Of a DNA stretch of 64,000 bases, positions 17,658-27,068 are shown one piece after another. The translations under genes and the position numbers were made by a program. Positions within the stretch are counted from its first letter, which is position 1. Each line of letters begins with the position of its first letter. The stretch spans positions 62,001 to 126,000 of the forward strand of contig JAWKZQ010000006.1 in assembly GCA_041395865.1 (NCBI GenBank). Reading direction: 5' to 3'. The notes under the pieces were generated by a model. That model did not search any database. It was not told the origin of the DNA and saw only the letters and a list, made by a program, of their open reading frames with translations. This stretch comes from IMCC2047 sp041395865 (GTDB taxonomy: Bacteria; Pseudomonadota; Gammaproteobacteria; Pseudomonadales; IMCC2047).

Positions 17658-20270
17658 ATGGGTGAGTTAGCCAAAGAAATTCAACCCGTTAATATTGAGA
17701 ACGAGCTCAAGCAGTCCTATCTCGATTATGCCATGAGCGTGATTGTCGGGCGTGCGCTACCCGATGTGCGCGATGGTCTCAAGCCGGTTCACCGACGCGT
17801 ACTTTTTGCGATGCACGAACTGGGCAATGACTGGAACAAACCGTACAAAAAGTCGGCGCGTGTGGTTGGTGATGTGATCGGTAAATATCACCCGCATGGT
17901 GATACGGCGGTATACGATACGATCGTGCGTATGGCCCAGCCTTTTTCGCTGCGCTACATGCTGGTGGACGGGCAAGGTAACTTTGGTTCTGTCGACGGTG
18001 ATTCTGCGGCGGCCATGCGTTACACCGAAATCCGGATGGACAAGATCTCCCATGAGATTCTGGCCGACCTGGATAAGGAAACCGTCGATTACGTGCCCAA
18101 CTATGACGGCACAGAGCAGATTCCTGACGTCATGCCGACCCGTGTTCCGAACCTGCTGGTAAATGGTTCTTCGGGCATTGCTGTTGGCATGGCAACCAAT
18201 ATCCCGCCGCATAACCTCAATGAAGTGATCAATGGCTGTTTGGCCTATATGGAAAACCAGGACATTGAGCTTGAGGAGCTGATGCAGCATATTCCCGGTC
18301 CGGATTTTCCCACGGCTGCCTTTATTAATGGCCGCAAGGGTATCGTCGATGCTTACCGCACCGGGCGCGGCAAAATTTACATGCGTGCGCGTCATGAAAT
18401 CGAGACCGACGAAAAGAGTGGCAAGCACACGATTATTGTCACTGAAATTCCCTATCAGGTTAACAAAGCGCGCCTGATCGAAAAAATTGCAGAGCTGGTC
18501 AAGGAAAAGACCATTCAGGGCATTACCGAACTGCGTGATGAGTCCGACAAGGACGGGATGCGCATTGTCATTGAGCTGCGCCGCGGTGAAGTGCCAGAGG
18601 TGATTCTGAATAACCTCTATGCACAGACGCAGATGGAAACCGTTTTCGGTATCAACGTGGTGGCTTTGGTGGATGGCCAGCCGCGCACACTTAATCTCAA
18701 ACAGCTGTTGGATGCCTTTATCCGACACCGCCGTGAGGTGGTGACTCGCCGCACCGTTTACGAACTGCGTAAGGCGCGTGAGCGCGGTCATATTTTGGAA
18801 GGCCAGGCAGTCGCGCTGTCGAATATCGATCCTGTCATTGAGCTGATCAAAACGTCTCCCACCTCGGCGGAAGCAAAGGAAAAGCTGACCAGCGTCGGCT
18901 GGGAGCCGGGTTCGGTTCTTTCCATGCTGGACCGTGCCGGTGCCGATGCCTGTCGCCCCGACGACCTGGATGCCAGGTACGGTTATGTTGATGGCAAGTA
19001 CTACCTGTCTCCTGAACAGGCCCAGGCCATTCTTGATCTGCGCCTGCACCGCTTGACCGGCCTTGAGCAGGAAAAACTGCTTAATGAATACAAGGAACTG
19101 ATTGAGCGTATTGCTGATCTGCTGGAAATCCTCAACAGCCGCGTTCGCCTGATGCAGGTGATTCGCGAAGAGCTGGAAGCGATCAAAGAGCAATACGGGG
19201 ACGAGCGACGCACTGAAATCATCGATAACAAGCGCGACCTGACCCTGGAAGACCTGATTACCGAGGAGGATATGGTTGTTACCCTGTCCCACGGCGGTTA
19301 TGCCAAGACTCAGCCGATCGATAGCTATCAGGCACAGCGCCGTGGTGGTCGTGGCAAAGTGGCGGCTGCGGTGAAGGATGAGGATTTCGTTGAGCATCTG
19401 CTGATTGCGAATACCCACGATACCCTCCTGTGTTTCACGAATCGTGGCAAGACCTATTGGCTGAAAACCTATGAAATACCGGTGGCGAGCCGAATTTCCA
19501 AGGGCCGCCCGATTATCAACCTGTTACCGCTCGAAGAGGATGAGCGGGTAACGGCGATTCTCCCGATCCGCGAATACGGTGAGGATGAATTTATCTTTAT
19601 GGCGATGGCCAGCGGTACGGTGAAGAAAACGCCGCTGGTTAATTTCTCGCGTCCTCGCAGTACAGGTCTGATCGCTGTTGATCTGGACGATGACGACACC
19701 CTGGTGAATGTGGCCATCACCAATGGCGAACAGGATATTATGCTGTTCAGCAATGCCGGCAAGTGTGTGCGTTTTGCTGAAACGGATGTGCGCGCCATGG
19801 GTCGTACGGCGCGCGGCGTGCGGGGTATTCGTCTGAAGGAAGGCGAAAGGCTGATTTCCCTGATTATTCCTCAGCAGGAAGGGCGCGTACTTTCCGTCAG
19901 CGCCAATGGCTACGGTAAGCGTACCGATATGGTTGAGTTCCCTGTCCATAATCGCGGCGGACAGGGTGTGATTGCCATGCAAACCAGCGAACGAAACGGT
20001 GAGCTGGTGGGTGCTGTGCCGGTTTATGACGGAGATGAAATCATGCTGATCAGCAACAAGGGCACCCTGGTGCGCACGCGCAGCGATGAAATTTCAATTG
20101 TCGGCCGTAATACGCAGGGCGTACGCCTGATTAAAGTCGGGGCTGATGAACGCCTCGTGGGTGTAGAGCGTATCGAAGAGCCGGAAGAGGACGCCTTTAC
20201 CGATCAGGGCGATGAGGTTGAGCAGGCCGTTGATACTGCATCTGAGCCCGCATCCGAACCCGAGGAATAG
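17658..20270 (+). CDS. gyrA: DNA gyrase subunit A
   Basis: 870 residues. The breakage-reunion domain (about 30-495) has the catalytic Tyr Y122 in AMRYTEIRM. The C-terminal beta-pinwheel domain includes the GyrA box (QRRGGRGK). The tail is acidic (EEPEEDA... SEPASEPEE). The quinolone-determining region reads HPHGDTAVYD, with T83 (as in Pseudomonas, Ser in E. coli) and D87, the wild-type state. GyrA with GyrB introduces negative supercoils using ATP. The gene heads the block to pheA, with a 21-base gap. No serC follows, unlike Pseudomonas. Confidence 0.98.
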   Translation: MGELAKEIQPVNIENELKQSYLDYAMSVIVGRALPDVRDGLKPVHRRVLFAMHELGNDWNKPYKKSARVVGDVIGKYHPHGDTAVYDTIVRMAQPFSLRYMLVDGQGNFGSVDGDSAAAMRYTEIRMDKISHEILADLDKETVDYVPNYDGTEQIPDVMPTRVPNLLVNGSSGIAVGMATNIPPHNLNEVINGCLAYMENQDIELEELMQHIPGPDFPTAAFINGRKGIVDAYRTGRGKIYMRARHEIETDEKSGKHTIIVTEIPYQVNKARLIEKIAELVKEKTIQGITELRDESDKDGMRIVIELRRGEVPEVILNNLYAQTQMETVFGINVVALVDGQPRTLNLKQLLDAFIRHRREVVTRRTVYELRKARERGHILEGQAVALSNIDPVIELIKTSPTSAEAKEKLTSVGWEPGSVLSMLDRAGADACRPDDLDARYGYVDGKYYLSPEQAQAILDLRLHRLTGLEQEKLLNEYKELIERIADLLEILNSRVRLMQVIREELEAIKEQYGDERRTEIIDNKRDLTLEDLITEEDMVVTLSHGGYAKTQPIDSYQAQRRGGRGKVAAAVKDEDFVEHLLIANTHDTLLCFTNRGKTYWLKTYEIPVASRISKGRPIINLLPLEEDERVTAILPIREYGEDEFIFMAMASGTVKKTPLVNFSRPRSTGLIAVDLDDDDTLVNVAITNGEQDIMLFSNAGKCVRFAETDVRAMGRTARGVRGIRLKEGERLISLIIPQQEGRVLSVSANGYGKRTDMVEFPVHNRGGQGVIAMQTSERNGELVGAVPVYDGDEIMLISNKGTLVRTRSDEISIVGRNTQGVRLIKVGADERLVGVERIEEPEEDAFTDQGDEVEQAVDTASEPASEPEE

Positions 20271-20291
20271 TGTCCAGGTATAACTTAGGTA

Positions 20292-21419
20292 ATGACAGAC
20301 TCCAATAAGATATCCGGTAAAGCAATGGATCTTGGCCAGCTGCGCGATGAAATTGACCGCATCGATGCCGAGATTCAGCAATTGATCAATGCTCGCGCCA
20401 ATTGCGCCCAGCAGGTTGCTGAAGTTAAAAAGCAAAACGGTCAGGCTGATGACGCTCAGTACTATCGCCCGGAGCGTGAGGCGCAGGTGTTGCGCAAAGT
20501 CATGCAACGCAACCAAGGGCCTGTTGACGGCGAGGAAATGGCGCGTATTTTCCGGGAAATCATGTCGGTTTGCCTGGCGCTTGAGCAGCCCATGAAAATT
20601 GCCTTTCTGGGCCCAGAAGGAACCTTCACCCAGGCGGCTGCGCTCAAGCATTTCGGCCATTCCGTACAAACTGTTCCGATGGCCTCGATTGATGAGGTTT
20701 TCCGTGAAGTGGAATCGGGCGCTGCCCATTATGGGGTAGTGCCGGTTGAAAACTCCACCGAGGGCATGGTGAATTCCACCCTCGACAGTTTTATGCACTC
20801 TTCGCTCAAAATTTGCGGCGAAGTGGAGCTGCGAATTCATCAGCACCTGCTGGTGAAGGACGCTGTGGCGCCGGAGCAGATCAAACGTATTTATTCTCAC
20901 GAACAATCCCTGGCGCAGTGCCGGCAGTGGCTCAATACACATCTGCCGCAGGCTGAACGCATCAGTGTCAGCAGTAATGCCGAGGCTGCTCGCCTGGTAG
21001 CAGCGGGGGTGGAAGACGGTGAAGTGGTTGCTGCCATTGCCGGTGATATGGCGGCCGAACAATACCAGCTGCTGCGGCAGACGGAAAAGATTGAGGACCG
21101 GCCTGACAATACCACCCGCTTCCTGATGATCGGCAATCATCCTGTCCCGCCCAGTGGGTGCGACAAAACTTCTATCATTGCGTCGACTCGCAACAAGCCG
21201 GGTGCGCTCTACCATCTGCTGGAGCCTTTCCAGCGTGAAAATATTAGCCTAACCCGCGTGGAAACCCGCCCATCAGCGAGCGGTACCTGGGCCTATGTAT
21301 TTTTTATGGATTTCGAAGGCCACTGCGAGGACGACAAAGTCCGCGCGGTTTTGCAGGAAATCAGCGATGGAACGGTTGAGCTTAAGCTGTTGGGGTCTTA
21401 CCCCAAAGCTGTGCTTTAG
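20292..21419 (+). CDS. pheA: bifunctional chorismate mutase/prephenate dehydratase (P-protein)
   Basis: 375 residues with three domains: AroQ-type chorismate mutase (about 14-95, LRDEIDRID), prephenate dehydratase (about 101-280, with GPEGTFTQAA, VPVENSTEGMV and TTRF at 274-277) and a C-terminal ACT domain (about 290-370, NKPGALYHLLEPF and the Phe-binding ETRP variant of ESRP). It turns chorismate into phenylpyruvate and is fed back by Phe through the ACT domain. It lies between gyrA and the tyrA-aroA fusion, 17 bases before the latter. Confidence 0.97.
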   Translation: MTDSNKISGKAMDLGQLRDEIDRIDAEIQQLINARANCAQQVAEVKKQNGQADDAQYYRPEREAQVLRKVMQRNQGPVDGEEMARIFREIMSVCLALEQPMKIAFLGPEGTFTQAAALKHFGHSVQTVPMASIDEVFREVESGAAHYGVVPVENSTEGMVNSTLDSFMHSSLKICGEVELRIHQHLLVKDAVAPEQIKRIYSHEQSLAQCRQWLNTHLPQAERISVSSNAEAARLVAAGVEDGEVVAAIAGDMAAEQYQLLRQTEKIEDRPDNTTRFLMIGNHPVPPSGCDKTSIIASTRNKPGALYHLLEPFQRENISLTRVETRPSASGTWAYVFFMDFEGHCEDDKVRAVLQEISDGTVELKLLGSYPKAVL

Positions 21420-21436
21420 GTTTCGAAAGAGGCTTT

Positions 21437-23680
21437 ATGAGTCAAGCTGACCTGAAAAAAGCGTTGGTGAAACGTGCCGTTGTGATTGGCGTTGGCCTGA
21501 TTGGAGGCTCATTGGCCAAGGCGCTGCGCGAAGCCGGAGCTGTTGAAACGATCGTGGGTGTGGGCCTGAACGATCACAGCCTTAAACGGGCTGTGCAGCT
21601 GGGCGTGGTCGATGAATACAGCCTGAATGCTGCCGAGGCCATTGTCGATGCGGACCTCATTATTGTCGCGACGCCGGTGCTGACCACAGAGAAGGTTCTG
21701 GCAGCAATTAAAGACGCGATACCGGAACATGCAGTTATCACCGACGTAGGAAGTGCCAAGGGTATTGTTGTCGACGCTTGTCGGCATGTTTTTGGTCGGG
21801 TTCCGCCGAGGTTTGTGCTTGGCCACCCTATTGCCGGCTCTGAAAAAAGCGGTGTGGATGCTGCGAAAATCGATTTGTATTGCAACCACAGCGTCATTCT
21901 GACTCCGCAGCCGGATACCGAGCCCGGCGCGCTGGAACTGGTGCGCCGCATGTGGCAGGTGGTTGGTGCCAATGTGCTGGAAATGGGGGTAGCGCATCAT
22001 GATCATGTGCTGGCGTCCACCAGTCATTTACCCCATTTGCTGGCTTATTCATTGGTGGATACGCTGGCCAAACAGAACGAAAGCCAGGAAATTTTTCGTT
22101 ACGCCGCCGGCGGGTTTGCAGACTTTACCCGTATCGCCTCCAGCGATCCGACCATGTGGCATGATATTTTCCTGGCTAATAAACAGGCTGTGCTGGAAAG
22201 CCTGGATAAATTCAGTGCCGATATCGATCGGCTGCGTCATGCGCTGGAGCAATCCGACAGTAAAACCATGCTGGGCGTTTTCACGCGTGCCAAGGCGGCC
22301 CGCGATCACTTTACAAAGATGCTGGCTCAAAGGGCCTATGTTGAACCCATGAATCAAAATGAACTTACTTTTTTAGCTGGCAAGGGCGGCCCTGTTCAGG
22401 GGCGAATCCGTGTGCCGGGCGATAAATCCATTTCTCACCGTTCCATTATGCTGGGGGCAATCGCTGAAGGGGAAACCCATATTGAAGGTTTTCTTGAGGG
22501 CGAAGATAGCCTGGCAACCTTGCAGGCTTTTCGTGATATGGGCGTTGTGATTGAAGGGCCGCATCATGGCCGTGTAACGGTATACGGTGTCGGGCTGAAC
22601 GGCTTGACTCAACCGCCGGGCCCTTTGTATGTAGGTAATTCTGGAACGTCTATCCGCCTATTGGCGGGGCTGTTGTCAGGGCAGGCCTTCGACACTGAAT
22701 TACGTGGCGATGCCTCTTTGACGGCCCGTCCCATGGGGCGTGTAGCCAACCCACTGGCAGAAATGGGAGCCGTGATTGAAACCAGCGAGGGTAAACCGCC
22801 GATGGTTATTCGCGGAGGGCATACGCTGAAGGGCGTTAAATATGCGTTGCCAGTGGCCAGTGCCCAGGTGAAATCCTGTATGCTGCTTGCCGGTCTTTAT
22901 GCTGAAGGCGAAACCTGTGTTGTTGAACCCGCGCCGACTCGCGACCATACCGAACGCATGCTGCGAGGCTTTGGTTATGACGTAAGTACCCGTCAACTTG
23001 ATAAGGTTTCCCGCGAGATTTGTGTGAAAGGTGGCGGAGTTCTCAAGGGTAGCAAGATTGACGTACCTGCGGATATTTCATCCGCGGCTTTCTTTATGGT
23101 GGCGGCCAGTATTGTGCCGGGCTCCGACTTGGTGCTGGAACATGTGGGTATTAACCCGACTCGCGTGGGCATCGTTAATATCCTGACCCAGATGGGGGCT
23201 GATATTGAGCTGACCAATGATCGTGTGGTTGGAGGCGAGCCGGTGGCCGATATCCGGGTGCGTTACGCGCCGCTGAAAGGAATCAATATTCCCGAGGAGC
23301 AGGTGCCGCTGGCGATTGATGAGTTTCCTGCGCTCTTCGTTGCGGCAGCTTGTGCAGAAGGGCGGACGGTGCTGACCGGTGCCGAAGAACTGCGTGTTAA
23401 GGAAAGTGACCGTATCCAGGCGATGGCCGATGGCCTTCAAACACTGGGTGTAAAAGCGGAAGCCACGCCCGACGGTATGATTATTGATGGCGGCCCCATG
23501 GGAAGCGGCACGATCGATAGTCTGGGTGATCACCGCATTGCCATGTCCTTTGCCGTGGCGGCGCTGCGGGCTCAAGGCGAGATCAAGATCCAGAATTGCG
23601 CCAATGTGGCGACCTCTTTCCCTAATTTTGTGGAACTGGCGAGTCAGGTGGGCATGTCGGTACAGGTGCAGGGGGCATAG
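21437..23680 (+). CDS. fused prephenate dehydrogenase / 3-phosphoshikimate 1-carboxyvinyltransferase (TyrA-AroA)
   Basis: 747 residues. The N-terminal half is TyrA: NAD-binding GVGLIGGSLA (18-27), HPIAGSEKSG (130-139) and STSHLPH (195-200, catalytic His). The C-terminal half, from about 310, is EPSP synthase: VPGDKSISHRS with K330, GNSGTS, and LRVKESDRI. TyrA oxidises prephenate toward tyrosine; AroA makes EPSP, the glyphosate target, in the shikimate pathway. The same fusion is known in Pseudomonas. An internal Met (305) just before the AroA half could allow separate AroA synthesis, but no strong ribosome binding site is evident there. Its stop overlaps the cmk start. Confidence 0.95.
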   Translation: MSQADLKKALVKRAVVIGVGLIGGSLAKALREAGAVETIVGVGLNDHSLKRAVQLGVVDEYSLNAAEAIVDADLIIVATPVLTTEKVLAAIKDAIPEHAVITDVGSAKGIVVDACRHVFGRVPPRFVLGHPIAGSEKSGVDAAKIDLYCNHSVILTPQPDTEPGALELVRRMWQVVGANVLEMGVAHHDHVLASTSHLPHLLAYSLVDTLAKQNESQEIFRYAAGGFADFTRIASSDPTMWHDIFLANKQAVLESLDKFSADIDRLRHALEQSDSKTMLGVFTRAKAARDHFTKMLAQRAYVEPMNQNELTFLAGKGGPVQGRIRVPGDKSISHRSIMLGAIAEGETHIEGFLEGEDSLATLQAFRDMGVVIEGPHHGRVTVYGVGLNGLTQPPGPLYVGNSGTSIRLLAGLLSGQAFDTELRGDASLTARPMGRVANPLAEMGAVIETSEGKPPMVIRGGHTLKGVKYALPVASAQVKSCMLLAGLYAEGETCVVEPAPTRDHTERMLRGFGYDVSTRQLDKVSREICVKGGGVLKGSKIDVPADISSAAFFMVAASIVPGSDLVLEHVGINPTRVGIVNILTQMGADIELTNDRVVGGEPVADIRVRYAPLKGINIPEEQVPLAIDEFPALFVAAACAEGRTVLTGAEELRVKESDRIQAMADGLQTLGVKAEATPDGMIIDGGPMGSGTIDSLGDHRIAMSFAVAALRAQGEIKIQNCANVATSFPNFVELASQVGMSVQVQGA

Positions 23681-24369
23681 TGGCGGACCTGTCGGCGCCT
23701 GTTGTGACCCTTGATGGCCCCGGTGGAGCTGGAAAAGGGACGATCAGCTATATGCTGGCCAAAAAACTTGGCTGGCATTTGCTGGACAGCGGGGCGATGT
23801 ACCGTGTTCTCGCCTTGGCAGCGGTAAACCATGGTATTTCCCTGGATGACGAGAAGCAGCTTGGTGAACTGGCTGAGGTGCTGGATGTGGCGTTCAGGCC
23901 TGCCGACGATTCGCCGGTCTGCGAAGTGATCCTGGAGGGACGGAGTGTCAGCAAGGACATTCGGACGGAATCTGCCGGTAACAATGCCTCCCTGGTGGCC
24001 GCGCTTCCGGCGGTACGCGCCGGATTGCTGGCGAGACAGAAAGCTTTTCAATTGCCGCCGGGACTGATTGCGGACGGTCGTGACATGGGTACGGTGGTTT
24101 TTCCGGACGCTAAAGTGAAAATATTTCTGACGGCAAGTGCCGAGGAAAGAGCGAGTCGACGCTATAAGCAGTTGAAAGAAAAGGGTTTTGATGTTAGCCT
24201 TCGCGACCTTTGCAGTGAAATCAAAGAAAGGGACGAGCGTGATGCCAATCGCGCGGTATCTCCCTTGAGGCCAGCTGACGATGCGGTATTGCTCGACAGT
24301 ACTGATATGAGCATCGGTGCGGTCTTTGAAAATGTACTTTTGGCAATGTCTGACAAGGACTTGCTGTAA
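23680..24369 (+). CDS. cmk: cytidylate kinase
   Basis: 229 residues starting at a GTG that overlaps the upstream TAG (TAGTG), so translation is probably coupled. The P-loop GPGGAGKGT (13-21), LDSGAMYR, and the Arg-rich lid and DGRDMGTVVFPDA blocks are all typical Cmk. It phosphorylates CMP and dCMP with ATP. The cmk-rpsA pairing is conserved in gammaproteobacteria and is seen here, with a 150-base leader between them. Confidence 0.96.
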   Translation: MADLSAPVVTLDGPGGAGKGTISYMLAKKLGWHLLDSGAMYRVLALAAVNHGISLDDEKQLGELAEVLDVAFRPADDSPVCEVILEGRSVSKDIRTESAGNNASLVAALPAVRAGLLARQKAFQLPPGLIADGRDMGTVVFPDAKVKIFLTASAEERASRRYKQLKEKGFDVSLRDLCSEIKERDERDANRAVSPLRPADDAVLLDSTDMSIGAVFENVLLAMSDKDLL

Positions 24370-24519
24370 ACACTTAAAAAATTTATTAACTGTTTGTGTG
24401 TTGTATATGCCAGCCAGGCAGCCGCAAGCAAATTAAAACAGACCTACACATAAGGCTGGGTGTGTAGTGTTGTAGGTGAGGGTTTTACCCCATCTATATA
24501 CTTTTTATAGGTATTTGTA
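24370..24519 (+). promoter_or_regulatory. rpsA leader region (possible S1 autoregulation)
   Basis: The 150-base gap before rpsA is AT-rich and can fold. A CTACACA/TGTGTAG stem is at 24444-24467, a GGG/CCC hairpin follows, and a CTATA/TATAG hairpin sits just before the start. There is no strong Shine-Dalgarno, only AGGT 8 bases upstream. In E. coli, S1 represses its own mRNA through a structured leader lacking a good Shine-Dalgarno; whether this leader does the same is inference. Confidence 0.4.
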
Positions 24520-26199
24520 ATGAGCGAAAGCTTTGCAGCGCTTTTTGAAGAAAGTTTAAAAACCGTCGAAATGCAACCGGGTTCCATTGTTACCGGTATC
24601 GTTGTTGATATCGATAGCGACTGGGTAACTGTGCACGCCGGCCTGAAATCCGAAGGTGTTATTCCTCGTTCGCAGTTTGCCAATGAAGCTGGCGAGCTGG
24701 AATTAAACATTGGTGATGAAGTCCGTGTTGCTCTGGAAGCCCTGGAAGACGGTTTTGGTGAAACAAAACTGTCCCGTGAAAAAGCCCGTCGTGCAGAATC
24801 CTGGGCTGAGCTGGAAGCCGCCTTCGAAGCGGGTGAGACAGTTAAGGGTATTATCAATGGTAAGGTTAAGGGTGGCTTCACGGTTGACCTGAACGAAGTA
24901 CGCGCCTTCTTGCCTGGCTCCCTGGTAGATATTCGTCCAATTCGCGAGCCTGTGCACCTGGAAGGTAAGGAACTGGAATTCAAGGTTATCAAGCTGGATC
25001 AAAAGCGTAATAACGTGGTGGTTTCGCGCCGCGCGGTTATGGAGAAAGAGAACAGCGCAGATCGCGAGAAACTGCTGGCTACTCTGGAAGAGGGTATGAG
25101 CATTCAGGGTATCGTGAAGAACCTGACCGACTACGGTGCCTTCGTTGATCTGGGTGGCGTTGACGGCCTGCTGCACATTACAGATATGGCCTGGAAGCGT
25201 ATCAAGCACCCGAGCGAAATCGTTGCCATCGGTGATGAAATCGAAGTGAAGGTTCTGAAATTCGATCGCGATAAGAACCGCGTATCCCTTGGCCTGAAAC
25301 AGCTGGGCGAAGACCCATGGGGCGCTATCAAAGACCGTTACCCAGAAAACAGCAAAGTTAAGGCACGCATTACAAACCTGACCGACTACGGTTGTTTTGC
25401 TGAAATCGAAGAGGGTATCGAAGGCCTGGTTCACGTTTCCGAAATGGATTGGACCAACAAAAACGTTCACCCATCCAAAATCGTTCAAGTGGGCGATGAA
25501 GTGGATGTGATGATTCTTGACGTTGATGAAGAGCGCCGTCGTATTTCCCTGGGTATGAAGCAGTGTGTTGTCAATCCATGGGAAGAGTTTGCTGCGACAA
25601 ACGCGAAAGGCACCAAGATCTCCGGCACTATCAAGTCCATCACTGACTTTGGTATCTTCCTGGGTCTGGACGGCGGTATTGACGGTCTGGTTCACCTGTC
25701 TGACATCTCCTGGAACGAAACCGGTGAAGAAGCCGTTCGCGCCTATAAGAAGGGTGATGAGATCGAAACGGTTATCCTGTCTATCGATCCAGAGCGTGAG
25801 CGTATCTCCCTGGGTATTAAACAGCTGGAAAGCGATCCCTTCTCTGAGTACGTTGCTGAAAACGACAAGGGCTCCATTATCAAGGGTAAAGTAACGGCCG
25901 TTGATGCGAAAGCTGCCACTGTTGAGCTGGCTGAGGGCATCGAAGGAACCCTGAAGGTTTCTGAAATCAGCCGTGACCGTGTTGAAAGCGCCTCTGATGT
26001 TCTTAACGTAGGTGATGAAGTTGAATGTAAAATCACTAACGTTGACCGTAAGAGTCGTAACATCAACCTGTCTATTAAAGCCAAGGATGTTGACGAAGAA
26101 AAAGCTGCGATGCAGGAAGTTCGTCAACGTGAAGTTGAGGCTGCCGGCCCAACAACCATTGGTGAGCTGATTAAGGCCCAGATGGAAAACAAGGAATAA
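24520..26199 (+). CDS. rpsA: 30S ribosomal protein S1
   Basis: 559 residues with six S1 (OB-fold) repeats, for example LTDYGAFVDLGGVDGLLHITDMAW, LTDYGCFAEI and ITDFGIFLGLDGGIDGLVH, plus a short C-terminal tail. Length and repeat number match the proteobacterial S1. Repeats 1-2 bind the ribosome and 3-6 bind mRNA, so it is needed to translate messages with weak or structured starts. Codon use looks strongly biased, as expected for a highly expressed protein. ihfB follows after 109 bases, the common rpsA-ihfB order. Confidence 0.98.
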   Translation: MSESFAALFEESLKTVEMQPGSIVTGIVVDIDSDWVTVHAGLKSEGVIPRSQFANEAGELELNIGDEVRVALEALEDGFGETKLSREKARRAESWAELEAAFEAGETVKGIINGKVKGGFTVDLNEVRAFLPGSLVDIRPIREPVHLEGKELEFKVIKLDQKRNNVVVSRRAVMEKENSADREKLLATLEEGMSIQGIVKNLTDYGAFVDLGGVDGLLHITDMAWKRIKHPSEIVAIGDEIEVKVLKFDRDKNRVSLGLKQLGEDPWGAIKDRYPENSKVKARITNLTDYGCFAEIEEGIEGLVHVSEMDWTNKNVHPSKIVQVGDEVDVMILDVDEERRRISLGMKQCVVNPWEEFAATNAKGTKISGTIKSITDFGIFLGLDGGIDGLVHLSDISWNETGEEAVRAYKKGDEIETVILSIDPERERISLGIKQLESDPFSEYVAENDKGSIIKGKVTAVDAKAATVELAEGIEGTLKVSEISRDRVESASDVLNVGDEVECKITNVDRKSRNINLSIKAKDVDEEKAAMQEVRQREVEAAGPTTIGELIKAQMENKE

Positions 26200-26308
26200 T
26201 CGCCTAGACTATTTCTTTACAATTGGCGTGTTGGTTTTGAATCGCAGAATCAATGCGCCGATTGTTTTCCAATAATAAAACCCATCCTGTGATTGACTGG
26301 AAGAGACG

Positions 26309-26599
26309 ATGACGAAGTCGGAGTTAATCGAAAACATTGCGGCACGGCAAACACAGCTTTCCCTCAAGGATGTGGAACTGTCGGTCAAAACCATCATTGA
26401 TATGATGACGCAAAGTCTGGCCACCGGAGAGAGAATTGAAATCCGTGGCTTCGGCAGCTTTTCCCTGCACTATCGAGCGCCTCGTACGGGGCGAAACCCG
26501 AAAACGGGCGACCAAGTGCAATTAACGGGGAAATATGTGCCCCATTTTAAGCCTGGCAAGGATTTGCGTGAACAGGTGGATGCGAGCAGGGCTGACTAG
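26309..26599 (+). CDS. ihfB: integration host factor subunit beta
   Basis: 96 residues, DNABII fold. The beta-arm region GRNPKTGDQVQL and the C-terminal FKPGKDLRE are typical of IhfB. A ribosome binding site (GGAAGAG) is present. With IhfA (44663) it forms the heterodimer that bends DNA sharply at specific sites in transcription, replication and recombination. A good terminator closes the transcription unit behind it. Confidence 0.95.
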   Translation: MTKSELIENIAARQTQLSLKDVELSVKTIIDMMTQSLATGERIEIRGFGSFSLHYRAPRTGRNPKTGDQVQLTGKYVPHFKPGKDLREQVDASRAD

Positions 26600-26623
26600 T
26601 TAGGGCCTGACGCATTAGGATTT

Positions 26624-26656
26624 AAACGGCCTGCCTTTTGGTAGGCCGTTTTTTTT
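26624..26656 (+). terminator. rho-independent terminator after ihfB
   Basis: A 12-bp stem (AAACGGCCTGCC with GGTAGGCCGTTT, one G-T pair), a TTTT loop and a run of eight T. It ends the rpsA-ihfB unit before lapA. Confidence 0.9.
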
Positions 26657-26742
26657 GCCGGTTGTTTTTGTTTAAAGCCATGGCGCTGGGGTAGAATTGG
26701 AGCGTTTCCAAGCCTTCAAACATATCGCAACCGGATTTCAAT

Positions 26743-27045
26743 ATGAATTGGCTCAAACGCATTTTCATTCTGTTAGTTCTTGCTGCCGTTTTTCTATGGG
26801 GCATGCTCTTTACGACCGAAAATACTGCCGAGGTGCCATTGAACCTTGTCTTCTGGCAGGGGCCTTCGACGAGTGTCTCGCTCTGGGTGATTCTTGCTTT
26901 CGCTGCCGGCGGCGTTCTTGGGCTGGGATTAAGCTTGCTGCTGCTGGCTCGCCTGCGTGCCGGCATGCTTCGCGCCGAGCGACGGGCAGAACGTGCCGAG
27001 AAGGAGTTATCCAGCCTGAGAGCGAATGCGGTTAAAACCAATTAG
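26743..27045 (+). CDS. lapA: lipopolysaccharide assembly protein A (LapA domain)
   Basis: 100 residues with two membrane segments (about 5-22 and 43-66) joined by a short periplasmic loop with the family motif NTAEVPLNL, then a basic coiled tail (RAERRAERAEKELSSLR). This is the DUF1049/LapA pattern. LapA partners LapB in controlling LpxC stability and LPS assembly at the inner membrane. lapB follows after 23 bases, as in most gammaproteobacteria. Confidence 0.92.
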   Translation: MNWLKRIFILLVLAAVFLWGMLFTTENTAEVPLNLVFWQGPSTSVSLWVILAFAAGGVLGLGLSLLLLARLRAGMLRAERRAERAEKELSSLRANAVKTN

Positions 27046-27068
27046 CAATCTATTTTAGGAAACGGCTA

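Noticed and set aside
17757..19418. Long open frame (553 codons) on the reverse strand across gyrA
   Set aside because: It is a shadow of gyrA's biased codons: composition is rich in His/Asn/Gln, no domain is visible, and gyrA on the other strand is certain.
20094..21215. Long open frame (373 codons) on the reverse strand across the gyrA end and pheA
   Set aside because: It spans two certain genes on the other strand and has shadow-like composition.
24703..26127. Long open frame (474 codons) on the reverse strand across rpsA
   Set aside because: Antisense shadow of a highly codon-biased ribosomal protein gene; the translation has no recognisable family features.
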